Source of the DNA: DAOPYU01 sp942493245
Lineage (GTDB): Bacteria; Sumerlaeota; Sumerlaeia; UBA8349
DNA length: 64,000 nt
Reading direction: 5' to 3'
NCBI GenBank assembly: GCA_942493245.1
Contig: OW818685.1
Location: 3,534,001 to 3,598,000 of the forward strand
Shown piece after piece: positions 54,540 through 63,005 of this stretch (the first letter of the stretch is position 1; each line of letters starts with the position of its first letter). Made by a program: the position numbers and the translations under genes. The notes beneath the pieces are model-generated. The model did not search any database. It was given only the letters and a program-made list of their open reading frames with translations, and was not told the origin of the DNA.

Positions 54540-55823
54540 TTACACGGAATCCGAATGAGAATCCATCGCGGCGGAGGAAGCGGAAACCAGGCCGTTTGCG
54601 TGGCGTCCGTTCGATTTGGCTGTTTTATTGAGCACGCCGAGAAACCGCTCGGCGAGCAGATCCGCCTGCCAGCGCATGAGACGGGTGGAGGCGAGAATGT
54701 CTTCCAGAGTTTTGGGCAGCCGGGCCGCCAGGGTCAAGAGAATGGAACGCGGCGCCAGCACCGACGGCGGCAGGTTAAGCCCCTTGGCCACTTCGTCGCG
54801 CTCGACCTGAAGCGCCAGTACCAACGCATCGTCGGGCCGCACCGAGTCGGGATCGAAAGGCGTCAGGCTGCGGGGCGGACGGCGCGGCGGCCACTGCGAG
54901 GCGGGAAGACGGCGAGCCAGCTCGATCGCATTCCTGAGCGAGGTGAAACGCTGACCAACGAAATTGCGAGGCAATTTGGGTCCCTGGCTCAAGTCCTCGT
55001 CCGGGTGCTCGTCCACCCACTGGGCCAGTTCCAACAGGGCCGAATTGTTCAGCACTTTGAAGGCGGGGCGGTCAATCAGGCTGGCCTGTTCCTCACGCCA
55101 GTACCACAAGGCGCGCAACAGGGCCAGGGCACGGCCCTGCAGAACGCTGCCCCCCTTGATGCGCCACTCACGCTCCGGGTCGCGTTCGTGGTTGGGGTGC
55201 AACGCGGTTTCCACCATGCGGGCGCAGGTTTCCTGGTGCCAGGGGAGCCGCCCCAGTTCGTCCAGTTGCGCGGAGAGCCGATCTTGCAGGGTCTCCAGAT
55301 ATCGGGTGTCATTGATGGCGTAATCGAGCAGATCCTGACTCAGGGGGCGCTGGGACCAGTCGGACTTCTGCCCGTACTTGGGCAGTTCGACACCGAAAAA
55401 CTCCTGAACCAACGCGGCCAGTCCAAGTTTTTCGTGCCCCAGAATCTGCGCTGCGAGCATGGTGTCGAATACCGGCTCCTGCGCCCTGAACCCGTAACCG
55501 ACAAAGAGCATCCGCAGGTCGTAGTCGCCCCCGTGGAAAATCAGGGAACGCCGAGCCAGAACGTCGAGCAGGGGCGTCAGATCGCGCACGGCGAGCGGGT
55601 CCACGAGATAGTGGTCGTCCTCCATGGAAATCTGAATGAGGCAGACCTTTTCACGGTAGTGGTGCAGGCTGTCGGCTTCGGTATCCACCGCAATGCGACT
55701 GGCTTGAACGCAGCGTTGCGCGAGATAAGCCAAGTCCTCGGGTGTGCTGACATAGGAGGGAGAAAGCGCTGCGGCAGAAGTCACTGAAACCAGCCTGTAC
55801 GGGGAGAGATCGGATCCACTCAC
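54540..55823 (-). CDS. rnd: Ribonuclease D
   Basis: 3'-5' exoribonuclease of the DEDDy group, used in tRNA 3' processing; 427 residues. Motif Exo I is AVDTEADSLHHY, Exo II HGGDYDLRMLF, Exo III YAINDTRYLETL with the Tyr. The HRDC-type helical domains follow (ALLRALWYWREEQASLIDRP, then the second near RDEVAKGLNLPPSVL). The start codon is GTG. Its stop lies 21 bases from the convergent glycosyltransferase stop, with no room for separate terminators. Confidence 0.95.
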   Translation of the reverse strand: MSGSDLSPYRLVSVTSAAALSPSYVSTPEDLAYLAQRCVQASRIAVDTEADSLHHYREKVCLIQISMEDDHYLVDPLAVRDLTPLLDVLARRSLIFHGGDYDLRMLFVGYGFRAQEPVFDTMLAAQILGHEKLGLAALVQEFFGVELPKYGQKSDWSQRPLSQDLLDYAINDTRYLETLQDRLSAQLDELGRLPWHQETCARMVETALHPNHERDPEREWRIKGGSVLQGRALALLRALWYWREEQASLIDRPAFKVLNNSALLELAQWVDEHPDEDLSQGPKLPRNFVGQRFTSLRNAIELARRLPASQWPPRRPPRSLTPFDPDSVRPDDALVLALQVERDEVAKGLNLPPSVLAPRSILLTLAARLPKTLEDILASTRLMRWQADLLAERFLGVLNKTAKSNGRHANGLVSASSAAMDSHSDSV

Positions 55824-55975
55824 GCTTTCCGTCCCCTGAGAAAGGAGACAGGGCGGTCAGTGGGAGGTTAACGGATCGGAGGCACACCGTCAAGGGAAAC
55901 ACATCGGCGCGATCCGGCGGGGCCAAATATCGGGCGATTTCACTCAAGTGAAAAGACCCGATCCGCGATGGCGAT

Positions 55976-56009
55976 GGGAAACCGCGCGAAGAGACGATCC
56001 TCGCGCGGT
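55976..56009 (-). terminator. Hairpin after the EF-G gene
   Basis: ACCGCGCGA pairs with TCGCGCGGT around an 11-base loop, followed on the minus strand by TTTCCC. A 9-bp GC-rich stem with a poor T run; a weak terminator at best. The 245-base gap around it shows no gene. Confidence 0.4.
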
Positions 56010-56068
56010 TCCGGTCAAGTTCCGGGGGCACCCCCCCGAGGCGGGGAAGGGCATTCCCCACCCACGTT

Positions 56069-58150
56069 TTACTCTTCTTCTTCCTTGACCTTGTCGGCCT
56101 CGGCGATGATCTTTTCCTGCACTTCGCGCGGCACCGGATCGTAGTGCGCGAACTCGCGCTCGAAACTGCCACGGCCACCCGTGATGGAGCGGAGATTCTG
56201 CGCGTAGGAGACCATTTCGGCTTCCGGGATGATCGCCTTTACGATGACCTTGTTGCCGACATTTTCGGAACCCTGAATGCGCCCCCGGCGCTGGCTCACG
56301 TCGCCCATGACATCGCCCATGTAGTGCTCGGGCACGGTGGTCGTGACCAGGCAGATCGGTTCGAGGATGATCGGACCGGCTTCCTGCGCGATTTTCTTGA
56401 ACGCCTGCATGGTCGCGATCTGGAAGGCCATATCCGAGGAGTCCACCGGATGGTACTTCCCGTCAAAACAGTCCACGTGGATGCCCTTGACGTGGTATCC
56501 GGCCAGGATGCCCTTCTCGAGGGCCATCTGCGACCCCTTGTCAATGGCCGACTGGTAGTTGGTCGGGATGGCGCCTCCGAAGACCGACCATGTGAATTCG
56601 TAGTCCTGCTCGGCCGAGGGGGAAAGGCGCATGTGGACTTCGGCGAACTGGCCGCGCCCACCGCTCTGTTTTTTGTGGCGATAGAAGCCCTCCGCCTTTT
56701 TCGTCACGGTCTCGCGATACCGGATTTTGGGAGGCTTGATTTCGATCTCGACCTTGGCCTTGGCGCGCAGGCGCTCCAACGCGACATCGAGGTGCTGATC
56801 GCCCATGCCGGAGAAGAGGTTCTGGCTGATTTCGGGATCCCAAACCACATTCAGGGTGGGGTCCTGCTCCATCATCGCATGCAGACCGATACCGACCTTG
56901 TCTTCGTCCTTGGACTGTTTGGCGCTGATGGCCACAATGGAACTGCGCTGGGGATAACGCGTGGGCGCGAAAAGGATGGGGTTCTTGACTTCGGCCAACG
57001 TGTCGTTGGTTGTCGTGGCGGTCAGTTTGGCCACGACCCCGATGTCGCCCGCGTGGATATGGCCCACCTCATCCTGCTTTTTCCCGCGTGAAACGAGAAG
57101 GTGGGCGGCTTTTTCCGACTTGTTCTGGTTGTTGTTCTGCATCGGCGTAGCGGGCGTCATTTTACCGCTGGCAACCTTGAAATAGGTCAGGCGGCCCGCA
57201 AAGTCGTCGGCGACGGTCTTGAAAACAAACGCAGAGAAGGGCCCGTTTGGGTCAATCTTGCGCAGGGTCTCATTCTCGCCATCCACCACGGCCAGCCCCG
57301 GTCCTTCGAGGGGGTTGGGAAAGGAATTCTTAAAGAAATCGAAAAGCGGGTTCAAGCCGATGCCCTTGAGGGCGGAACCGCAGAAGACCGGAATGAAAGA
57401 GCCTTCCATGAAGGCGGCCTTCAGACCGCGCGCCACTTCTTCCTCGCTGAGCGCGCCTTCCTCGAAAAACTTTTCCATGAGGGCTTCTTCGCCCTCGGCA
57501 GCGGCTTCAACCAGTTGCTCGCGCAACGCTTCGACTTCCCCCATGAGATCGGCGGGGATATCGGCGTACTTGGCCTTGCCATTGGCCTCTTCGACCGCTT
57601 TCATGCGCATCAGGTCCACCACACCCTTGAAACCGGCCTGGGCGCCAATGGGGCAGGTCAGCGGAACGGCTTTTTTATTGAAGACGGTCGTGATCGCCTC
57701 GACCGTCTTGGCGAAGTTCGCGTTTTCCTTGTCCAACTTGTTGATGAAAGCCGCGACGGGGAGGTTCCATTCGTTGGCGTACTCGAGGGCGAGTTCCGTT
57801 CCCACCTGCACGCCCGAGGTGGCGTCCACAAAAATAAGCGCCCCTTCCGCAACGTGCAGAGCGCCCTTGATTTCTCCGATGAAGTCCCGGTTCCCGGGAC
57901 AATCGAGGAGATTGATCTTCACCCCGTCTTTCAATTCGATCGGCAGGACCGATGCGTTGATGGAGATATGACGCTTGATTTCTTCCGGATCGTAGTCGGA
58001 GGCCAGATTGCCGTCTTCGGTCCGGCCCATACGGTCCAAACTCCCCTGACTAAAGAGCATGGACTCGGCCAACGTGGACTTGCCTGACCCGCTGTGGCCC
58101 AGAAAAGCCACGTTGCGAACATCGGTGGATTGGTACTCTTTCACTGTCAT
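56069..58150 (-). CDS. Elongation factor G-like GTPase
   Basis: The product has 693 residues. GTPase motifs: G1 GHSGSGKSTLAE, G3 DCPGNRDF (DCPG rather than the DTPG of housekeeping EF-G), G4 NKLDKENANF. Domain II starts at PFSAFVFKTVADDFAGRLTY; domain IV has RYRETVTKKAEG...RHKKQSGGRGQFAEV; domain V contains MGDVMGDVSQRRGRIQGSE. The missing 'RAHVDHG' style G1 and the shortened G2 region (EEIKRHISINASVLPI) fit the second EF-G group (FusA2-like) whose role is unclear. The ribosome binding site GGGAGAG overlaps the start context closely. It may be read from the yajC-secDF promoter. Confidence 0.92.
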   Translation of the reverse strand: MTVKEYQSTDVRNVAFLGHSGSGKSTLAESMLFSQGSLDRMGRTEDGNLASDYDPEEIKRHISINASVLPIELKDGVKINLLDCPGNRDFIGEIKGALHVAEGALIFVDATSGVQVGTELALEYANEWNLPVAAFINKLDKENANFAKTVEAITTVFNKKAVPLTCPIGAQAGFKGVVDLMRMKAVEEANGKAKYADIPADLMGEVEALREQLVEAAAEGEEALMEKFFEEGALSEEEVARGLKAAFMEGSFIPVFCGSALKGIGLNPLFDFFKNSFPNPLEGPGLAVVDGENETLRKIDPNGPFSAFVFKTVADDFAGRLTYFKVASGKMTPATPMQNNNQNKSEKAAHLLVSRGKKQDEVGHIHAGDIGVVAKLTATTTNDTLAEVKNPILFAPTRYPQRSSIVAISAKQSKDEDKVGIGLHAMMEQDPTLNVVWDPEISQNLFSGMGDQHLDVALERLRAKAKVEIEIKPPKIRYRETVTKKAEGFYRHKKQSGGRGQFAEVHMRLSPSAEQDYEFTWSVFGGAIPTNYQSAIDKGSQMALEKGILAGYHVKGIHVDCFDGKYHPVDSSDMAFQIATMQAFKKIAQEAGPIILEPICLVTTTVPEHYMGDVMGDVSQRRGRIQGSENVGNKVIVKAIIPEAEMVSYAQNLRSITGGRGSFEREFAHYDPVPREVQEKIIAEADKVKEEEE

Positions 58151-58284
58151 CTCTCCCTTTCCGAATATCGTTTGGACGTTCCAAGACTCTTACCGCATTT
58201 AACGCAAGAGAACAGGAGTATCTCAGGGCGCCGCAAGGGCGCCCACGGATATCAAATTGGGTGATGCAAAAACTACTTCCGGAC

Positions 58285-61179
58285 TTAACGGCGGCCGCGA
58301 CGGCGGGCCAAAGAATCGGAGGTAGCGGCGGCCGCGAGAGCCGCAGTGGCGGTCGGCTGGCCTTCAACTGTGGTCACCGGCCCCGTGCCCTTGCGGCCCA
58401 GGTGCTCCATCAGTTTGCCCTTTTCACGCTCGTTCCACCAGTAAACCAGAGGAGCGGCCAGGAAGTCGGAAGAATACGTACCCACGATTCCACCGATGAT
58501 CAGCGTCAAAGCGAAAGGCTGCATGCTGCGCCCGCCGAAGAAGAACATGATGATCATGGTGAGCAAGGCGGTTCCCTGCGTGATGGTCGTTCGGGCCAGC
58601 GAACGGTTCATGGCGCTGTTGCAGATCTCCTTGAAACTTCGACCAAACATCGTGTGACTGTTCTCGCGCATACGGTCGAAGATCACGATCGTGTCGTTCA
58701 CCGAGAAACCCAGCAGGATCATCAAAGAGGAGACCAGATCCAGGTCGGTCTGGTAACCGAGCAGCGTCATGATACCCAGCGTGATGGTCAAGTCGTGCAG
58801 AAGCGCGATAACGGCCGCCACACCGAAGACCAGTTCGAACCGGAACCACAGGTACACCAGAATGCTCAACGACGTCACCAGAGTCACCACGAGGGCAATG
58901 TCTTTGAATTGCTGACCCACTTCGGAGCTCACCGACGTCGAGCTGAGAATCTTCATCTGCGTCTCATCCGGATAAGACGCCTTGAGCGTCCCTTCGATGG
59001 TCTCCTGCGTGAAAAGCGTCTCGTCCGTAACGGTTGCCGGGGCCTTGAGAAGCGGCGAACGGATGATGTAGGTGTTCTCGTTGATCACCTTCTGGATACG
59101 GATCTGGCTTTCCTCTCCCTGTTGGGAGAGCACCTTCTTGAGCGTTTCCGTCTGGTCCCCTTCCCCTTCCAGGCGCACTTCCGTCACCACGCCGCCCTTG
59201 AAGTCCACGGCCATTTCCGGCCCGCCCCGGGCGATCAGGAAAACCAGCAAGCCCACCGCCAGGATTCCCGAGAGGGGGAAAGTGATCTTGCGCAGGTTGA
59301 TGAAATCAATCGTGGGGTTGCGGAAGATGTGCACCGAACCGAGACTGATTTTCTTGCGCAGGTTGAAGTAGAGCACACACATCGCATAGGTCACCGTCAG
59401 ACCGGTGAAGAGGTTGGCGACGAGACCGAACACCGTCGTGAGGGCGAAGCCCTGGATGGAACCCTGCCCAAACTGCAACAACGCGAACGCCGCCAGCAAG
59501 GTCGTCAAGTGGCCGTCGAGAATAACCGAGAACGCGCGGTCGAAACCGGCGCGCAGGGCCGTGGCCATTGTCCGTCCGTTTTCCAACTCTTCGCGCATGC
59601 GCTCGTAAATGAGCACGTTGGTGTCCACGGCCATGCCGATGCCCAGGATGATACCGCCGATGCCCGACAGGGTCAGCGTCGCGTTGAACAGGTTGAGGCA
59701 GGCGAGCACAACCAGTTGGTTGAGTATCAGCGCGATGATCGAAATCACCCCCGCCGTCCCGTAATAGACGATCATGAAGAGGGAGATCAGAACGGCGCTG
59801 ATGACCAGCGCTTCCATACTCACCTTGATGGACTCGGCGCCGAGCGTCGGCCCGATCACGCGGCTGTCGCCCGACTTGAGTTCAGCCTGCAGGCTGCCGG
59901 CCTTGAGCACGAGGGCCAGCGAGTGCGCCTCGTCGGCCGTGAAACGCCCGGTGATGCGGCCACTGCCGCTGGGGATCACGCTTTCGAATTTGGGAGCCGA
60001 ATAGACCTTGCCGTCCAGCGCGATGGCCACCCGCTTCTGGAGGTAATCGCGCGACAGTTTGGCCAACTTGGGCGCGCCCACCTTGCCGAACTGGATACTG
60101 ACGGAAATGGGATCCTGGAAGTCGTTCGGATCGTTCTGCATGTAGGCTTCGCGCAGATCGCTGCCGTCCATTTCGGCGTTGCGCTTGACGATGTACACCT
60201 TGCCCGCCGGATTGCTCAAGTCGCTCTTGGCGTCCAGTTCATCAGTCAGCGGCTTACCCGGGAGGGCGATGTAGCCGGTGGGCAGTTTCTTGCCCTCTTT
60301 CAGCTTGAAACCGACGGCGGTTTCATTGTCTTCTTTGATTTTATAGCGGACGTAATTGCGCGTCTCGGCGCCCCCGCCCGTGCGCGGCCACTCGACCGGC
60401 TCGAAGAGTTCCGTCACCTTGGCATCGTGCGCGCTGTAAGCGTCGGAATCGGCGCTGTCGGTGTACAGGGCATAGAACTGCAACTGCGCCGGCTGAATGA
60501 TCTCCTTGATCACTTTCTCTCCGTCGCGCTCGCCGGGCACCTGCACCCGCACCCCGTTCTTGCCCTGCTGGGAAACCGAGGGCATCGTGACACCGAACGT
60601 GTCCACGCGATCGCGGATCGTCTTGACCACGGAATTCAGGTTGTTGCCCAGGCGGTTTTCCAGCGCGACAGACGAGATGGCGACTTCGATCTTGCCGTCT
60701 TTCTGGAAGGCCGATTTGTCGAATTCCTCAAACCACTGGTTCTTGACTTTCAATTCGAGGATCGGCAGCACCTGCGCCACATTGTTCTTGTCGGTCACCT
60801 CGATCGAGAGGCGGTCGCCCTTGTCGTTGGGAGCAATCTGCGCGTCAATCTGCTTGTCGGCCAATTCGCGCAACAAGTCGTCACCCTGCTCGCGCAGGAA
60901 GGACGCCAACGTCTTTTCCCGATCGATGGTCAGCGTGACATCCACGCCGCCCACCAGGTCCAGACCCAGCTTGATGGACTTGCGCTGGAGAGTTTCCTTG
61001 GTCGTCTGCCACTCGGAGAAGATCTGCTGATAATCTTCTTCGGTCTGGCTTTCCTTGCGGACCGGCTCGGGTTGCGTGTACACAAAATACATGTACCGCA
61101 GCGTCGGGTAGATCAGCATCAAACACAAGGCAGTCACAAAGACTGTTACGTAGTTGCGCCAGTTACTCTCGCGTTGCAT
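58285..61179 (-). CDS. secDF: SecD-SecF fusion, protein export membrane protein
   Basis: Proton-driven accessory of the SecYEG translocon; 964 residues holding SecD and SecF in one chain. SecD half: first helix at 9-30, the signature LGLDLVGGVDVTLTID, the large periplasmic P1 domain (with SGRITGRFTADEAHSLALVL), then IIALILNQLVVLACLNLFNA, LSGIGGIILGIGMAVDTNVL with the conserved Asp, and DGHLTTLLAAFALLQFG. SecF half starts near residue 620 (IDFINLRKITFPLSGILAVG), with AVDFKGGVVTEVRLEG, DLTITLGIMTLLGYQTDLD and LLGFSVNDTIVIFDRMREN. The tail is Ala/Thr/Arg-rich. yajC lies 65 bases upstream. Confidence 0.96.
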   Translation of the reverse strand: MQRESNWRNYVTVFVTALCLMLIYPTLRYMYFVYTQPEPVRKESQTEEDYQQIFSEWQTTKETLQRKSIKLGLDLVGGVDVTLTIDREKTLASFLREQGDDLLRELADKQIDAQIAPNDKGDRLSIEVTDKNNVAQVLPILELKVKNQWFEEFDKSAFQKDGKIEVAISSVALENRLGNNLNSVVKTIRDRVDTFGVTMPSVSQQGKNGVRVQVPGERDGEKVIKEIIQPAQLQFYALYTDSADSDAYSAHDAKVTELFEPVEWPRTGGGAETRNYVRYKIKEDNETAVGFKLKEGKKLPTGYIALPGKPLTDELDAKSDLSNPAGKVYIVKRNAEMDGSDLREAYMQNDPNDFQDPISVSIQFGKVGAPKLAKLSRDYLQKRVAIALDGKVYSAPKFESVIPSGSGRITGRFTADEAHSLALVLKAGSLQAELKSGDSRVIGPTLGAESIKVSMEALVISAVLISLFMIVYYGTAGVISIIALILNQLVVLACLNLFNATLTLSGIGGIILGIGMAVDTNVLIYERMREELENGRTMATALRAGFDRAFSVILDGHLTTLLAAFALLQFGQGSIQGFALTTVFGLVANLFTGLTVTYAMCVLYFNLRKKISLGSVHIFRNPTIDFINLRKITFPLSGILAVGLLVFLIARGGPEMAVDFKGGVVTEVRLEGEGDQTETLKKVLSQQGEESQIRIQKVINENTYIIRSPLLKAPATVTDETLFTQETIEGTLKASYPDETQMKILSSTSVSSEVGQQFKDIALVVTLVTSLSILVYLWFRFELVFGVAAVIALLHDLTITLGIMTLLGYQTDLDLVSSLMILLGFSVNDTIVIFDRMRENSHTMFGRSFKEICNSAMNRSLARTTITQGTALLTMIIMFFFGGRSMQPFALTLIIGGIVGTYSSDFLAAPLVYWWNEREKGKLMEHLGRKGTGPVTTVEGQPTATAALAAAATSDSLARRRGRR

Positions 61180-61244
61180 TGTTGAGTGCTTCCTTTCCTT
61201 CGTGTGTTCCGGATCTTCTGCGCGCTCGTGCTGGAAAAACTCAC

Positions 61245-61673
61245 TCAGTTGGCGGCTTTCTCTTCCTTGTCACTTTTTTCGCTCTTGTCGGTTTCTTCCG
61301 CTTTTTTGACGTCCACGGAGTGGATCGCCCACCGCCCAAACTTCATCTGAATCTTGGGCGCGACTTCCAGGGTGACCGTTTTGTCGTCCACTTCCGTCAC
61401 TTTGCCGTAAATGCCGCCATTGGTGACCACCCGGTCGCCCTTCTTGACTGCGGCCAGCATCCGATCGCGCTCTTTGCGCTCCCGACTCTGGGGACGCAAT
61501 ACGATAAAGTAGAAGAGGATCGCCATCCCGACAAAGATGGGGAGCATGTCCCCAAAGCCGCCGGTAGGAGAACCCGTCTCCGAAGGGCCCGCAACCGGCG
61601 CCTCCGCTGCTGTCGCACAAACGGCCCGCCAAGCCGAAAACCCGGCGTCCGCAAACCCGCACAAATTCCACAT
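61245..61673 (-). CDS. yajC: YajC, Sec translocase auxiliary subunit
   Basis: Small membrane partner of SecDF; 142 residues from ATG 61673 (an upstream in-frame GTG at 61736 is less likely). A single helix MLPIFVGMAILFYFIVLRPQ is followed by the family core RMLAAVKKGDRVVTNGGIYGKVTEVDDKTV. The 40 residues before the helix are Ala/Gly/Pro-rich and outside; the C-terminal tail is a Lys/Glu/Asp/Ser run. First gene of the yajC-secDF unit. Confidence 0.95.
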   Translation of the reverse strand: MWNLCGFADAGFSAWRAVCATAAEAPVAGPSETGSPTGGFGDMLPIFVGMAILFYFIVLRPQSRERKERDRMLAAVKKGDRVVTNGGIYGKVTEVDDKTVTLEVAPKIQMKFGRWAIHSVDVKKAEETDKSEKSDKEEKAAN

Positions 61674-62282
61674 GAGTCCCAAGTCCTTGAATTCCAATGT
61701 AGTGGGTGCAATTTGACCGTCATTGTCAAACCACACAGACCCGCCACACTACCAGCGACTCCAGACGGTGTCAATTCAAAAGAACGCTTCTCAGACGGCA
61801 AAATCCACACACGAGAAGCCTTCCGCCTTCTGGAAGAAGGCCGGACCTGAAGCAGAAACGGAATCCGGGCGGAAAACACTCGAGGGAGAAAACAAAACCT
61901 TGAAAGTGGCGGTTCGGCTCCCCGAGGGAACGTCGGTGAGACGAACCTCCCTCCACTCAGTCCACACCTGTCCAGAAACTCAGTACAAGCGACAATCTCA
62001 CAATTCACCCCCAAAACCGCAGTTGACGCCCATCGTCCGGTTTTTCTTTCAGGCGGGCGGGACGCCCGCCCTCCCAGAAAGGCCCTTTTTCAAGGGAAGA
62101 ATGCCCCCCGGGAACGCCGATCCCCTGATCGGCGCGGAGAAAATTTCACCCAAAGGGTGAACGGATTGGCCCCCGTTTTCCCCGCCGACAAGGGTCAAGA
62201 CCTGTTTTTCCGTTTCAACCGCGGTTTTCACCGGACAATTGAGGAGTTCCTCCACACCTGCGCCTCGCGTCCAAAAAACCGC
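61674..62282. repeat. Gap with dispersed palindromic element, copy D
   Basis: No gene is seen. At 62050-62140 it has GGCGGGCGGGACGCCCGCC, CTCCCAGAAAGGCCC, a TTTTTCAAGGG word and CGCCGATCCCCTGATCGGCG, the same order as at 27195 and 33216. On the minus strand TTTGAC/GTCAAA arms (61725-61743 region) lie before yajC and include a TTGACA that may be its -35 box. Confidence 0.7.
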
Positions 62283-62329
62283 TTGACATAACCCACCCGC
62301 GCTGATACTATACCGTCTGGTCGGTATAG
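62283..62329 (+). promoter_or_regulatory. Promoter and TetR-type operator of the efflux operon
   Basis: TTGACA (62283-62288), 17-base spacer, TACTAT (62306-62311). Overlapping the -10 and start point is a perfect palindrome with arms CTATACCG and CGGTATAG around TCTGGT (62308-62329). It is placed to let the next gene's product repress its own operon. Confidence 0.88.
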
Positions 62330-62350
62330 AAAAGGAGAGTCAAACACCCC

Positions 62351-62902
62351 ATGTCCCGTCCCAATTCCAAAGAAATCATCCTGGACGCAGCGGAAGCCGT
62401 CGTGGTCGAATCGGGCGCCGCCCATTTGACACTCGACGCAGTGGCCGAACGGTCCAACCTGAGCAAGGGGGGGGTGATGTACAACTTCCCCAGCAAGGAA
62501 GCGCTGCTCGAGGGCATGTTCGGCCGCCTTCTGGAACGCCATGAACAGTCCCGTCAGAAAGCCCGGCTGGAATTGCCCCCTGACACCCACAACGAATTGT
62601 GGGTTGAAATCAGCATGCTCCTGGGAATGGGAAAGGGGGCGTTCAACCGGTTGAACGCCGCGTTGCTGGCGGTCATCGCCAACCAGCCGGAACTGCCCAA
62701 GCCGTTCTGCGAAGAACACCGCGAGCGGTTCAACCGCGAGGTGATTCCGCCGGAGAACTTCGATCGCTCGGCCATTCTTTTCTTCGCAGCTCTGGGACTC
62801 CACCTCCACGAACTCCTGAAATTTCAACTTCTTACCCATGAGCAACGGGAACGGATTCAAGATCGTCTGCTGGAGTTGGCGGCCTCGGGCGCACCCCTCT
62901 GA
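62351..62902 (+). CDS. TetR/AcrR-family repressor
   Basis: The product has 183 residues. The N-terminal HTH is typical: KEIILDAAEAVVVESGAAHL, TLDAVAERSNLSKGGVMYNF, PSKEALLEGM. The C-terminal helical half (ligand and dimer part) is of the TetR_C type with FFAALGLHLHELLKFQ near the end. GGAGAG precedes the ATG. The RND adaptor gene follows 103 bases downstream on the same strand, so this is most likely the local drug- or metabolite-responsive repressor of that pump. Confidence 0.94.
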   Translation: MSRPNSKEIILDAAEAVVVESGAAHLTLDAVAERSNLSKGGVMYNFPSKEALLEGMFGRLLERHEQSRQKARLELPPDTHNELWVEISMLLGMGKGAFNRLNAALLAVIANQPELPKPFCEEHRERFNREVIPPENFDRSAILFFAALGLHLHELLKFQLLTHEQRERIQDRLLELAASGAPL

Positions 62903-63005
62903 AGTTGGTAAGGATTCGGCGCTTCTCCCGATACGGGGAAGGCTTTTCATATCGTATTCCAGCTCCCTTGCCGGGGAGCAGTCTATCACCAAGAGGTTTT
63001 CACGC

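Noticed and set aside
58226..58244. GGGCGCC/GGCGCCC hairpin after secDF as a terminator
   Set aside because: Perfect stem but no T run on the minus strand, and the EF-G gene follows on the same strand.
58261..61185. A 974-codon plus-strand open frame
   Set aside because: Antisense shadow of secDF; composition is His/Arg/Gln-rich as shadows in this genome are.
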